DNA of 64,000 nucleotides from Saccharopolyspora shandongensis (GCF_900106995.1 NZ_FNOK01000008.1:124001-188000), one strand, 5' to 3'; shown: positions 43,917 through 52,835, numbered from the stretch's first letter. Translations and numbers: made by a program. The notes: a model not told the origin generated them from the letters alone.

Positions 43917-46094
43917 ATGCCTGAACACCGCAAGCTGACCGCGTCATCGCCGTGGATCGAGGTGACCACCACCGAGCCGGACTGGGCGGCCGCCGACCCG
44001 CGGCTGCTGCGGTCGATGTTCGCCCAGACGCTGCTGATCCGGGCCTTCGAGGAGTACGTCCTCGAACTCGCCGGCCAGGGCCTGATCCACGGCCCGGCTC
44101 ACTCCAGCATCGGGCAGGAAGGCGGGGCCGTCGGCTCGATCCTGCCGCTGACCAGCAGCGACTTCGTCAACGGATCGCACCGCGGGCACCACCAGTTCCT
44201 GGCCAAGGCGCTCGGCCACGTCGCGCCGGAGGGCATCGACCCGCGGCAGCCGACCGACCCGGCGGTCTCCGAGGTGCTGTCCCGCAGCCTGGCGGAGATC
44301 TGCGGCCTGTCGCGCGGCTTCTGCCGCGGCCGCGGCGGCTCGATGCACCTGCAGTGGAAGGAAGCCGGGGCGATGGGCACCAATGCCATCGTCGGCGGCG
44401 GAGTCCCGCAGGCGGCCGGGTTCGCCTGGGCGGCCAAGCAGGCCGGGACCGACGCGGTGTCGGTGACCTACTTCGGCGACGGGGCGGTCAACATCGGCTC
44501 GGTGCTGGAGACCATGAACCTCGCCGCGGCATGGCGGCTGCCGGTGTGCTTCTTCATCGAGAACAACCGGTACGCGGTGTCCACCCACGTCGACGAGGTG
44601 ACGGCCGAGCCCCGCCTGTCGGCGCGCGGACTCGGGTTCAACATCCCGAGCTGGCGGGTCGACGGGATGGATCCGCTGGCCGTGCACATGGCCATGACCG
44701 AAGCCGTGGCGCACATGCGCTCCGGCGCGGGCCCCACCATCGTCGAGGCCGACGTCTACCGCTACTTCCACCAGAACGGGCCGTTCCCGGGCAGCGCGTT
44801 CGGCTATCGCACCAAGGCAGAGGAGCAGGAGTGGCGGGCCCGCGACCCGCTGGCCCGGCTCGCCGAGCGGCTGGTGGCGCGCGGCATCCTCGGCGCCGAC
44901 GACGTCGAGGATGCCACCGAGCGGGCCAAGCGGCTGATGGCGTCGATCGGCGACGAGATCCTCGAAGCCGATCCGCAGGGCAAGCCCGGCCGGCGGCGGA
45001 TCAAGCCCGGCGAATGGCCGGACCCGGCGTTCCGGGACGTCGGGGTGCGCGGTGACCTCGGCGAGTTCACCGGCGCCCGCATCGCCGACCGCGACACCTT
45101 CACCGGCCGCACCGACCGGCGCAAGTTCATCGATGTGGTCTCCGAGGTGATGCGCCGGCGCATGGACGTCGACCCGGTGGTGGTCCTCGGCGAGGACGTG
45201 CACCGGCTCAAGGGCGGCACCAACGGGGCCACGCGAGGACTGGCCGAGGCGCACCCGGACCGGGTACTCGGCACTCCGATCAGCGAGAACGCCTTCACCG
45301 GCCTCGCAGGCGGCATCGCCCTCGACGGGCGTTACACGCCGGTCGTCGAGCTGATGTACGCCGACTTCATGTGGGTGGCGGCCGACCAGATCTTCAACCA
45401 GATCGGCAAGGCGCGGCACATGTTCGGCGGCGACAGCGACGTTCCGCTCGTGCTGCGCAGCAAGGTCGCGATGGGCACCGGCTACGGCTCGCAGCACTCG
45501 ATGGATCCCGCCGGGATCTTCGCCACGGCGCCCGGCTGGCGCATCGTCGCGCCCTCCACGCCGTTCGACTACGTGGGCCTGATGAACAGCGCCCTGCGGT
45601 GCAAGGACCCGGTGGTGGTGATCGAGCACGTCGACCTCTACGGCTCGGTCGGCGAGGGCCCGGTCGACGACTTCGACTACTGCCTGCCGGTCGGCAAGGC
45701 CGCGGTCCGCCGCACCGGCTCGGACATCACCGTGCTGACCTACCTGGCGACGACCGGGTACGCGCTGGACGCGGTCGAGCGGCTGGGCACCGTCGACGCC
45801 GAGATCATCGACCTGCGCTGGCTGGACCGGGCCAGCATCGACTGGGAGACCATCGGCGCCAGCATCCGCAAGACGAACAACGTGCTCATCGCCGAACAGG
45901 GCCCGCCCGGCACCTCCTACGGCGCGTGGCTCGCCGACGAGATCCAGCGCCGCTTCTTCGACTGGCTCGACCAGCCGGTGCAACGGGTGCACGGCGCTGA
46001 GGCCTCGCCGAGCATCAGCAAGGTGCTCGAACGCGCAGCGATCGCGCAGACCGACGAAATCGTCGACCGGCTCAAGAACATCACCGGCCGCTGA
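43917..46094 (+). CDS. Fused alpha-beta E1 of a 2-oxo acid/acetoin-type dehydrogenase complex
   Basis: A 725-residue thiamine-diphosphate enzyme. Residues 1-330 are an E1 alpha: FEEYVLELAGQGLIHGPAHS, SIGQEGG, RGRGGSMHLQWKEAGAMGTN, and the ThDP/Mg motif from GDGAVNIG (187) to IENNRYAVST. Residues 390-725 are an E1 beta: VVLGEDVHRLKGGTNGATRG, TPISENAFTGLAGGIAL, YADFMWVAADQIFNQIGKAR, and VIAPSTPFDYVGL-like sequence. The HGPAHSSIGQE pattern points to the acetoin/branched-chain type more than to pyruvate dehydrogenase. The ATG at 43917 has AGGAG 8 nt upstream. Regulation by the GntR protein through the upstream sites is inferred. Confidence 0.92.
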   Translation: MPEHRKLTASSPWIEVTTTEPDWAAADPRLLRSMFAQTLLIRAFEEYVLELAGQGLIHGPAHSSIGQEGGAVGSILPLTSSDFVNGSHRGHHQFLAKALGHVAPEGIDPRQPTDPAVSEVLSRSLAEICGLSRGFCRGRGGSMHLQWKEAGAMGTNAIVGGGVPQAAGFAWAAKQAGTDAVSVTYFGDGAVNIGSVLETMNLAAAWRLPVCFFIENNRYAVSTHVDEVTAEPRLSARGLGFNIPSWRVDGMDPLAVHMAMTEAVAHMRSGAGPTIVEADVYRYFHQNGPFPGSAFGYRTKAEEQEWRARDPLARLAERLVARGILGADDVEDATERAKRLMASIGDEILEADPQGKPGRRRIKPGEWPDPAFRDVGVRGDLGEFTGARIADRDTFTGRTDRRKFIDVVSEVMRRRMDVDPVVVLGEDVHRLKGGTNGATRGLAEAHPDRVLGTPISENAFTGLAGGIALDGRYTPVVELMYADFMWVAADQIFNQIGKARHMFGGDSDVPLVLRSKVAMGTGYGSQHSMDPAGIFATAPGWRIVAPSTPFDYVGLMNSALRCKDPVVVIEHVDLYGSVGEGPVDDFDYCLPVGKAAVRRTGSDITVLTYLATTGYALDAVERLGTVDAEIIDLRWLDRASIDWETIGASIRKTNNVLIAEQGPPGTSYGAWLADEIQRRFFDWLDQPVQRVHGAEASPSISKVLERAAIAQTDEIVDRLKNITGR

Positions 46095-46103
46095 CCCGAG
46101 GCA

Positions 46104-46320
46104 CCTACAGTCCGTTTTCCAAGCGGCGCTAGCCGCTTACGGTGTGAGACTCACCTTGCACCGCCGCGGGTTCTCAGACGGTGCCCACCCCGCTGGGTTC
46201 TCTGCGAGGACAGCCCCAGCGCCGCGTATTGGACATACATAAGTCGGGGATCCCACAGCGAGGCGGCGGCCGTAACTCCCGCAGGGGGGCCGCTACAGGC
46301 ACCGCTACGCAAACCACTTT
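46104..46320 (+). ncRNA. Intercistronic conserved element, copy B (candidate cis-regulatory RNA or repeat)
   Basis: About 215 nt between the E1 stop and the E2 start, ending about 25 nt before the E2 ATG. It is the reverse complement of copy A in the window, and so has the same sense relative to transcription. Conserved blocks include TTGCACCGCCGCGGGTTCTC, GAGGACAGCCCC, AAGTCGGGGATCCC and TAACTCCCGCAGGGGGGCCG. Its first stem AAGCGGC-GCTA-GCCGCTT differs from copy A by a compensatory pair. It could terminate, attenuate or regulate E2 translation. Confidence 0.6.
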
Positions 46321-46344
46321 CGAAACGCTCCTTAGGGGTAAAAC

Positions 46345-47595
46345 ATGGCCGAGCTTCTCCGCGTGCCCGAGGTGGCCGCCGACACCGCGGAAGTCGTGCT
46401 GTCGACCTGGCAGCTCACCGAGGGCGCCGCGTTCGCCGAGGGCGACGCGCTCGTCGCGGTCGAGACCGACAAGGCCGAGGTCGAGATCAGCGCCGATTCC
46501 GCAGGAGTGCTGCTGAAAACCCTGTACGAGCCGGGTTCCGAGGTCGCCGTCGGGGCCGCGATCGCGGTGCTCGGCGCCGACGGCGAGCACATCGCAGACG
46601 TCGATGCCCTGCTGACGGAGCTGGGTGTCGCGGTCGCGCGGCCGGCGGAGACCAAGCAGCCGGTTCGGCGGGAGATCCCGGAATCCCGGCCTGCACCGGC
46701 ACAATCCGCCGACCGCGGCGGCCGGATCTTCGCCAGCCCGCTGGCCCGGCGGCAGGCCAAGGAGGCGGGCCTGGACCTGGCCGAGCTGACCGGCACCGGC
46801 CCGGGCGGCCGGATCGTGCGCCGCGACATCGAGGCCGCCATCGCCGCACGACGGCAGGAGCCACCGGAAGCCTCGCCGCAGCAGGCCGAATCCCCGCAGC
46901 CCGCACCGCGTTCCGATGCTTACGAGGACGTTCCGCACAGCCGGATGCGCAGGGCGATCGCGGCCCGGCTCACCGAGAGCAAGCAGACCACCCCGCACTT
47001 CTACCTGCGGGCCCGAATCCAGGTCGAAGCGCTGCTGGCGCTGCGCGAGCAGGTCAACTCGACCGGCCCGGTGCGGGTCTCGGTCAACGACCTGCTGATC
47101 AAGGCGGTCGCCAAGGCGCATGCCGCGGTGCCGGGGATGAACGCGATCTGGCTGCCCGACGCCATCCGCCGGTTCCACCACGTCGACGTCTCCGTCGCCG
47201 TCGCGACCGGCGGCGGGCTGGTGACGCCCGTGCTGCGCGGCGTCGAGGACATGTCGGTCTCGGCGATCGCCGGGCGGATGCGCGATTACGTCGACAGAGC
47301 CAAGAACGGCGGGCTCCGCCCCGAGGAACTGCAGGGCGGCTCGATCACGATCTCCAACCTGGGCATGTTCGGGGTGGCGGAGTTCGACGCCATCATCAAC
47401 CCGCCGCAGGCGGCGATCCTGGCGGTCGGGGCCGTCCGGGAAGAGGCGGTGGTCCGCGACGGCCAGGTGGTGCCCGCCGAGGTGATCGACGTGGTGCTGT
47501 CGGTAGACCACCGGCCCGCGGACGGCGCCCTGGCGGCCAAGTGGCTCGACGCGTTCACCAAGACCGTCGAAAATCCCCTGCAGATCCTGATCTGA
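46345..47595 (+). CDS. Dihydrolipoamide acyltransferase (E2) of the 2-oxo acid dehydrogenase complex
   Basis: A 416-residue E2. An N-terminal lipoyl domain carries the lipoylated lysine in VETDKAEVEI (K43). A peripheral-subunit-binding domain (FASPLARRQAKEAGLDLAEL, TGTGPGGRIVRRDIEAAI) follows at about 128-170. The C-terminal catalytic domain has PHSRMRRAIAARLTESKQTT, GGGLVTPVLRGVEDMSV, ITISNLGMFGVAEFDAIINP and the active-site His389 in DHRPADGAL. It acts with the upstream E1; no E3 (dihydrolipoamide dehydrogenase) is in the window, so the housekeeping E3 is probably shared. Confidence 0.94.
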   Translation: MAELLRVPEVAADTAEVVLSTWQLTEGAAFAEGDALVAVETDKAEVEISADSAGVLLKTLYEPGSEVAVGAAIAVLGADGEHIADVDALLTELGVAVARPAETKQPVRREIPESRPAPAQSADRGGRIFASPLARRQAKEAGLDLAELTGTGPGGRIVRRDIEAAIAARRQEPPEASPQQAESPQPAPRSDAYEDVPHSRMRRAIAARLTESKQTTPHFYLRARIQVEALLALREQVNSTGPVRVSVNDLLIKAVAKAHAAVPGMNAIWLPDAIRRFHHVDVSVAVATGGGLVTPVLRGVEDMSVSAIAGRMRDYVDRAKNGGLRPEELQGGSITISNLGMFGVAEFDAIINPPQAAILAVGAVREEAVVRDGQVVPAEVIDVVLSVDHRPADGALAAKWLDAFTKTVENPLQILI

Positions 47596-47705
47596 TCGAC
47601 GCCTTCCGGGGCCGGCCGGTGAGCAGGCCCCGGAAATCGGTCCCGAAAGGGAATCTCATTCGATCACAACAGGTTCTTGACAGCTCGTCCCTACCGTTCC
47701 AGGGC

Positions 47706-48557
47706 ATGAGATCACGCACCCTGGCGGCCGTGCTCGCCGCAAGTGCCGCACTGACCTGGGCACCCGCCGCGCACGCCGCCGAAACTCCCGTCGTGTCCAC
47801 CGCCGACGTCCTGCCGCACCTGCAGGAGTTCCAGCGGATCGCGGACCGCAACGGCGGCAACCGGGCGCACGGCACCCGCGGGTACCAGGAATCCCTGGAC
47901 TACGTGAAGGAACGGCTCGACGCAGCGGGTTTCCGGACCTCCGTCGAGGAGTTCGAGCACGACGGCGCCAAGGGCTACAACCTGATCGCGGACTGGCCGG
48001 GCGGCGACGAGAACCAGGTGGTGCTCCTGGGCGCCCACCTCGACAGCGTGCCCGCCGGCCCGGGGATCAGCGACAACGCCACCGGTTCGGCCGCGATCCT
48101 GGCCACCGCGCTGGCCGTGAGCGAGGCGCATCTGGCCCCGGCCAAGCACCTCCGGTTCGCCTGGTGGGGCGCGGAGGAGCCAGGGCTGATCGGCTCCGCG
48201 AAGTACGTGGCGGCGCGCACGCCCGAGGAGCTGGCGAAGATCGCGGTGTACCTCAACTTCGACATGACCGGCTCCAAGGGCGACCGGCAGTGGCTGGTGA
48301 TCCACGCGGGCGCGCCCGCGACGGACGTGTTCGAACGCCACTTCGCCGACCGGGGCATCCCGACATTCGACATCGGCGTGGGCGGCTCGGACCACGAGTC
48401 CTTCGACGCGGCCGGGGTGCCGGTGTCCGGGTTCACCAACGGCATCGGCGCGTGCATCCACGACGCCTGCGACACGATCGACAACGTCGATCCGGAAGCC
48501 GAGGTCATCAGCACGAACGCCATCATCCAGGCGGTCTGGAGCGTGGCCGGTGCGTAA
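47706..48557 (+). CDS. Secreted M28-family zinc aminopeptidase
   Basis: A 283-residue exported enzyme with a signal peptide (RTLAAVLAASAALTWAPAAH, cleavage probably after AHA). Five zinc-ligand positions of the Streptomyces griseus aminopeptidase type are visible: His in LGAHLDSVPAGPG, Asp in SDNATGSAA, Glu in WGAEEPGLIGS with the neighbouring catalytic Glu, Asp in NFDMTGS, and His in GGSDHESFD. The CIHDACDTIDNVD segment matches the family disulfide loop. The start at 47706 has a weak ribosome site, but the signal peptide fits it. It overlaps the M1 peptidase gene by 8 nt. Confidence 0.93.
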   Translation: MRSRTLAAVLAASAALTWAPAAHAAETPVVSTADVLPHLQEFQRIADRNGGNRAHGTRGYQESLDYVKERLDAAGFRTSVEEFEHDGAKGYNLIADWPGGDENQVVLLGAHLDSVPAGPGISDNATGSAAILATALAVSEAHLAPAKHLRFAWWGAEEPGLIGSAKYVAARTPEELAKIAVYLNFDMTGSKGDRQWLVIHAGAPATDVFERHFADRGIPTFDIGVGGSDHESFDAAGVPVSGFTNGIGACIHDACDTIDNVDPEAEVISTNAIIQAVWSVAGA

Positions 48558-49935
48558 CCGACTCCTCGTGACAGGCGCCGTCGCCGGCGTCATGACGCTG
48601 GGCATCGCGACCGCGTCGGCCCAGCCCGGCAGCGGCGGCCTGGGCGACCCGTACTTCCCGGACGACGGGAACTCCGGCTACGACGTGACCCGCTACGACG
48701 TCGGCATCAGCTACGACCCGGCCAGGCCGGGCTATCTGGAAGGCGACACCACGGTGACCGCGACTGCGAGCGCGGAGCTGGACGACTTTCACCTCGACCT
48801 GTCCGGATTTCAGGTCACCGAGGTGTCCGTCGACGGCGTCGCCGCGAAGTCGTTCGGCCGCGCGGGCGAGCACGAGCTGGTGATCACCCCCGCCAGCCCC
48901 ATCGCCGCGGGTGCTTCGTTCGCCGTGCGCGTCCGGTACTCCGGGCAGCCGGGCGGTGGCGGCTGGCACACGTTCCCCAACGGCGGCGCCAACGCGTTGG
49001 GCGAGCCGCATTCGGCCACGTCGTGGTACCCGGCCAACGACCACCCGTCCGACAAGGCCGCGTTCCACCTGACGGCCACCGTCCCCGAGGGCTGGACGGT
49101 GATCGGCAACGGGCTGCCCGGCGAGACCACCACCGCCGGCGGCAAGGCGACCTTCCGGTGGCACGAAGACCAGCCGATCGCGACCTACCTGACGACGGTC
49201 GCGATCGACAAGTTCACCGTTCGAACGTCCAAGCTCTCCGACGGCACGCCGGTCATCAACGCCTACTCCCCCGGCACGCAGATCGACCCGGCCACCGAGG
49301 AGCAATACGTCGAGATCATGGACGTGCTGGCCGAGAAGTTCGGGAAGTACCCGTTCTCCTCAGCGGGCAGCATCGTGCTCGGCCAGAGCTCCGGGGAGAA
49401 CCCGGGCGCACTGGAAACCCAGACCCGGCCGACGTACTTCGGCGCCATCTTCGACTACCCGCTGCTGCACGAGAACACCCACCAGTGGTTCGGCGACAAC
49501 GTGTCGTTCACCGACTGGCGCGACGGCTGCATAGCCGAGTGCTTCGCCCAGTACTCCCCCCAGCTGTGGCAGGAGCACAACGGCGTCGACATCGACAAGT
49601 CGTTCTACAAATCCACTGTGGAGAAAGAGCGGAACAATCCGGATTTCTGGTCGGTGAAGCTGTACGACCCGGGCCCGGAGAACCCGCTGCACCAAGCCTT
49701 GTACGACAAGGGCTCGCTGATGGTGCACGCGCTGCGCCGGAGCATCGGCGACGAGGCGTTCTTCGGCACCCTCCAGCAGTGGCAGACCAGGTACGCGGGC
49801 GGCAACGCCTCCTGGCCGAAGTTCGAGGAGCTGGCGAAGGAAGTGTCCGGGAAGGACCTCGACGGCTTCTTCGAAGCCTGGGCGCACAGCACGACGATCC
49901 CGCCCGAGCAGTACCTCTACCCGGCAGGCCGCTGA
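48550..49935 (+). CDS. Secreted M1-family metallopeptidase
   Basis: A 461-residue exported peptidase with a signal peptide ending at ATASAQP. The zinc site is HENTH (307-311) with the third ligand Glu330 in IAECFAQY, at exactly the M1 spacing. The substrate motif GxMEN is replaced by GALET, so N-terminal amine recognition may differ from classical aminopeptidases. The protein is short: N-terminal beta domain plus catalytic domain, without the large C-terminal helical domain. The GTG at 48550 overlaps the M28 gene, so both peptidases are secreted together for peptide scavenging. Confidence 0.9.
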   Translation: MRNRLLVTGAVAGVMTLGIATASAQPGSGGLGDPYFPDDGNSGYDVTRYDVGISYDPARPGYLEGDTTVTATASAELDDFHLDLSGFQVTEVSVDGVAAKSFGRAGEHELVITPASPIAAGASFAVRVRYSGQPGGGGWHTFPNGGANALGEPHSATSWYPANDHPSDKAAFHLTATVPEGWTVIGNGLPGETTTAGGKATFRWHEDQPIATYLTTVAIDKFTVRTSKLSDGTPVINAYSPGTQIDPATEEQYVEIMDVLAEKFGKYPFSSAGSIVLGQSSGENPGALETQTRPTYFGAIFDYPLLHENTHQWFGDNVSFTDWRDGCIAECFAQYSPQLWQEHNGVDIDKSFYKSTVEKERNNPDFWSVKLYDPGPENPLHQALYDKGSLMVHALRRSIGDEAFFGTLQQWQTRYAGGNASWPKFEELAKEVSGKDLDGFFEAWAHSTTIPPEQYLYPAGR

Positions 49936-49948
49936 CCGCCGAGCCTTC

Positions 49949-49964
49949 TATCACACCTGTGATA
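49949..49964. promoter_or_regulatory. Operator-like palindrome before MFS gene
   Basis: TATCACA-CC-TGTGATA, with perfect 7-bp arms, lies 14 bp after the M1 peptidase stop and 214 bp before the MFS transporter start. It resembles GntR/TetR-type operators; the cognate regulator is not evident nearby. A short frame starting at ATG 49975 begins 10 bp after it. Confidence 0.45.
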
Positions 49965-50012
49965 GTGTGCGGCAATGCCAGCAGACCTGGTCAGGGAGTT
50001 GCTTGAGCGTCG

Positions 50013-50048
50013 ACCGGGATTCGTCGTTTCCGCACGACGAATCCCGGT
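50013..50048 (+). terminator. Hairpin after M1 peptidase
   Basis: Perfect 15-bp arms ACCGGGATTCGTCGT and ACGACGAATCCCGGT with a 6-nt loop. It is a strong stem between the M1 peptidase and the MFS transporter and probably ends transcription from the peptidase operon. Confidence 0.6.
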
Positions 50049-50177
50049 CTTCCGCCCGGTGGCCGAACAGGGCCGGTGTGCCCAGGGGCGTTCTCGACGA
50101 GCCGACACCGAACCGACCATCCAGTGACCTGGTACGCGCACTGTCAGGGATTGTCGTACTGCAAAGGGAGATCGGTT

Positions 50178-51371
50178 GTGCCCGCGTGGCTGTTCGCACT
50201 GCTCGCAGCGGCTTTCGTCTTCTACACCGATGATTACGTGATCGCGGGTGTTCTTCCGGAGATCGCGCGAGATCTGGGTGTCAGCGAGGCGCACGCCGGG
50301 CAGCTGGTGACCGTCTTCTCCCTCACCGTCGCTCTCGCCGCGCCGATCGCCGGAGTCACCCTGGCCCGGGTGTCCCGCCGGTACCTGTTCACCACCTCGT
50401 TCGTGATCTTCGTCGTGGCGAACCTCCTGGCGGCCACCGCAACCAGCTTCGGCCTGCTGGTGACCCTGCGGGTCGTGGCGGCGATCGCGGCGGCGGCGTC
50501 CACCCCGGCGGTGTTCGCCTACGCCGCCGAGCGAGCTCCGGAAAGCCACATCGGCAGGTACGTCGCAGTTGTGGCGCTCGGCGTCACGGGCTCGATCGCG
50601 GCCGGCGTCCCGATCGGCACCTGGATCGGCGGCCATTGGGGCTGGCGAACGACATTCGTCTCGATGGCGGTGGCCGGAGCCGCGGCGCTGGCATTCTTGC
50701 TCGCAACCCTGCCTCGCGAGCGCGGCGAGGCCGGCGACGTGCCGAGCATCCCCGAACAGTTGCGCGCTCTCGCCAGCGCGCCGGTATCGCTCGGGCTCAT
50801 GGCGAACTGCGCGCTCATGACCGGATCGATGATGATGCTCACCTACACGGCCCCCTACCTCGACGCGGTGAGCAACGCCGGCGTCGATCAGCGCGCGCTC
50901 TCCTTCAGCTCGTCCGGGTTGGCCGGCATCGTCTGCATCTGGGCAGGCGGGAAGGCCACCGACCGGTGGGGTTCGGACCGCACGCTGGTCGCCGGGATCG
51001 GCACCTTCACCGGCATCATGGTGCTCTTGGGCGTGCTCTGGTTCGCCCGCCCTGTACCGTTTTCCGTCCTCCTCGTGGTGGGAACGGTCTGGGGCGGCAT
51101 GGCCTTCTGGAATTCCCCGGCGATCCAAGCGCGCCTCCACCTGCTCGCCGGACCGGCCGCACCGCAGGCATTGGCGCTCAACACGTCGGGCACGTACCTC
51201 GGAGTCTCGTTGGGCGGAGCCATCGGAGGGTTGACCCTGAGCAGCCTGGGGGCCGGACTGCTGCCGGCCGTCGCGGCAGTCCTCGGACTGAGCGCATTGG
51301 CGCTGCTGGCACTCGCCATCGGCGCCGCGAAGAAAACGCCGAGCGGTGCGGCAACTGCAACGCAACGCTGA
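50178..51371 (+). CDS. MFS exporter (DHA1, chloramphenicol/arabinose-efflux-like)
   Basis: A 397-residue protein with 12 likely membrane helices. Family features are YTDDYVIAGVLPEIARDLGV in helix 1 region, AGQLVTVFSLTVALAAPIAG, the motif A-like loop after helix 2 (LARVSRRYLF), and GVPIGTWIGGHWGWRTTFVS (motif C-like). It resembles Cmx/YdhP-type efflux proteins. The GTG at 50178 is chosen because GGGAG lies 7 nt upstream and the hydrophobic N-terminus starts at once; longer starts cross the terminator hairpin. Confidence 0.88.
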   Translation: MPAWLFALLAAAFVFYTDDYVIAGVLPEIARDLGVSEAHAGQLVTVFSLTVALAAPIAGVTLARVSRRYLFTTSFVIFVVANLLAATATSFGLLVTLRVVAAIAAAASTPAVFAYAAERAPESHIGRYVAVVALGVTGSIAAGVPIGTWIGGHWGWRTTFVSMAVAGAAALAFLLATLPRERGEAGDVPSIPEQLRALASAPVSLGLMANCALMTGSMMMLTYTAPYLDAVSNAGVDQRALSFSSSGLAGIVCIWAGGKATDRWGSDRTLVAGIGTFTGIMVLLGVLWFARPVPFSVLLVVGTVWGGMAFWNSPAIQARLHLLAGPAAPQALALNTSGTYLGVSLGGAIGGLTLSSLGAGLLPAVAAVLGLSALALLALAIGAAKKTPSGAATATQR

Positions 51372-51390
51372 ACCCGCAGCGGCGCGGGCC

Positions 51391-51450
51391 TCGACGTTCG
51401 CGCCATTCCGGACCTGATGCCGTGGGTGCGCGACGTGCAGCACTTCCCGC
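51391..51450 (+). pseudogene. Copied 60-bp fragment of the molybdenum hydroxylase large-subunit gene
   Basis: This segment matches 53524-53583, inside the intact large-subunit gene, at 58 of 60 positions and in the same orientation; in frame it encodes DVRAIPDLMPWVRDVQHFPL. The match stops sharply on both sides. It is a non-functional fragment, from a lost paralogue or from a duplication that bracketed the intervening 2.1 kb. Confidence 0.85.
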
Positions 51451-51524
51451 TACCTGCCGCTGACCGGCGAGCGGGGCCGCGAGCCTTTTGGCGCGCCACA
51501 GACTCACGGCCCACACCCACCCCT

Positions 51525-51839
51525 TCAGAGCCAGACGAGGCGGAGGTCTCGGATCAACGAGAAGCATTCCAGCGCGCCTTCGGCGGAGTCGGAGTTGCCG
51601 GTCCAGCCGTGCGGGCTGACGAACACCGCGCCCGGACCGTCGGCGCCGGGAGCACGGCGAAAGTCCAGGCCCCACAGGTAGATCCGCGCGTCGGTGACCC
51701 CATCACCATCGCGCGCGACTTCGCACAACGCGAACTTCCTCGGCTGGTGAGCCCCGGCCAGGTCCTCCAGCACGGCCGGAAGCTCGTCCTCACCCCAAGG
51801 GCCCAACGAAAAACGCCGCTCCAACATCCCGACTCCCAT
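51525..51839 (-). CDS. Hypothetical protein
   Basis: A 104-residue acidic protein that I do not recognise; sequence such as MLERRFSLGPWGEDELPAVL and GPGAVFVSPHGWTGNSDSAE has a normal, folded-protein composition. The ATG at 51839 (MGVGMLE) is preferred over 51857; neither has a strong ribosome site. It diverges from the XRE regulator by about 110 bp and lies between that and the copied gene fragment, so it may be part of the mobile-looking XRE/DUF397 segment. Confidence 0.55.
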   Translation of the reverse strand: MGVGMLERRFSLGPWGEDELPAVLEDLAGAHQPRKFALCEVARDGDGVTDARIYLWGLDFRRAPGADGPGAVFVSPHGWTGNSDSAEGALECFSLIRDLRLVWL

Positions 51840-51946
51840 CTGCCGATCAACCTGCAAGAAGGTTAGCGAGAAACTTGCTCCTTAACAGTCGCTGATCCAG
51901 GTGATCGATCTTCCGGTAGCCGATTTGGGTGCAGCGGGGTGCCAAG

Positions 51947-52816
51947 ATGAGCAACATGGCGATGCCCCCGGACTCGAAGGTGCTCAAGATCCAGATCGGG
52001 ATCGAGTTGCGCCGCTTGCGCGAGAACGCAGGTCACACAGCAGCCGAAGCAGCAGAGGCCCTGGGCGGCGCGGTACCCAAGATCAGCAAGATCGAGAACG
52101 GCAAGCAGGCCGCCACGCCAGAAGAAGTCGAGAAGCTGGCCGACCTCTACGGCACACCAGCGAAACGCCGGAAGTACCTGGTGGGACTCGCAGCGCAGGT
52201 CCCGAAACGCAGTCGTCGCCGAACCATGTACCGCGACGCCGTACCAGACTGGTTCCAGCGTTTCCTGGCGCTGGAAAGCGACGCATCGGAAATTCACAAC
52301 TACGAACTCGAGACTGTCACGGGGTTGCTGCAGACGGAGGACTACGCTCGCTCGACGATCCGAAACTGGGAACCTGCCGCAGATCCTCGGTTGATCGAGA
52401 GCCAGGTTCAAACCCGCATGCAGCGCCAAGCGATCCTGCAGAAGGCAAGCAAGCTACAGATCTTGGACATGGTGGTCAGCGAAGCCGCACTTCGACGGGT
52501 TCAGGGCAGCAGGGAGATCATGCGTGCCCAGCTGCATCATTTGCTCGATCTCTCGGAGCAGCCCAAGGTCGAGCTTCGAGTAATGCCGTTCGAAGCAGCA
52601 AGCCGGATAACGGTTCTCTCCTCCTTCACGCTCTTCCAACTCTCCCAGCAGGAACTGTCGGCTGTTTACCTGGAAGACGTTCTCGGCGCGACCTACCTCT
52701 GGGAACCAGACGAGTACACGCGCTACAGCGTCGTCTACGGACGCCTCAGAGCGGCCGCTCTCCCGCCCTCGGAATCCCGGGACCTCATCTATAAGGTGGC
52801 AACGACACACCAGTGA
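51947..52816 (+). CDS. XRE-family regulator with DUF5753 domain
   Basis: A 289-residue protein: an N-terminal XRE helix-turn-helix (IGIELRRLRENAGHTAAEAA, then GGAVPKISKIENGKQAATPE) and a C-terminal DUF5753 domain (YELETVTGLLQTEDYARSTI; LRVMPFEAASRITVLSSFTL; YLEDVLGATYLWEPDEYTRY). This pair of domains with a DUF397 gene directly downstream is a hallmark of streptomycete and pseudonocardial genomes, similar to whi/bldB-type and toxin-antitoxin-like systems. GC content is lower than that of neighbours. ATG 51947 was chosen by homology to the usual short N-terminus. Confidence 0.92.
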   Translation: MSNMAMPPDSKVLKIQIGIELRRLRENAGHTAAEAAEALGGAVPKISKIENGKQAATPEEVEKLADLYGTPAKRRKYLVGLAAQVPKRSRRRTMYRDAVPDWFQRFLALESDASEIHNYELETVTGLLQTEDYARSTIRNWEPAADPRLIESQVQTRMQRQAILQKASKLQILDMVVSEAALRRVQGSREIMRAQLHHLLDLSEQPKVELRVMPFEAASRITVLSSFTLFQLSQQELSAVYLEDVLGATYLWEPDEYTRYSVVYGRLRAAALPPSESRDLIYKVATTHQ

Positions 52817-52835
52817 GTGACCAGGAGGGGTAACA

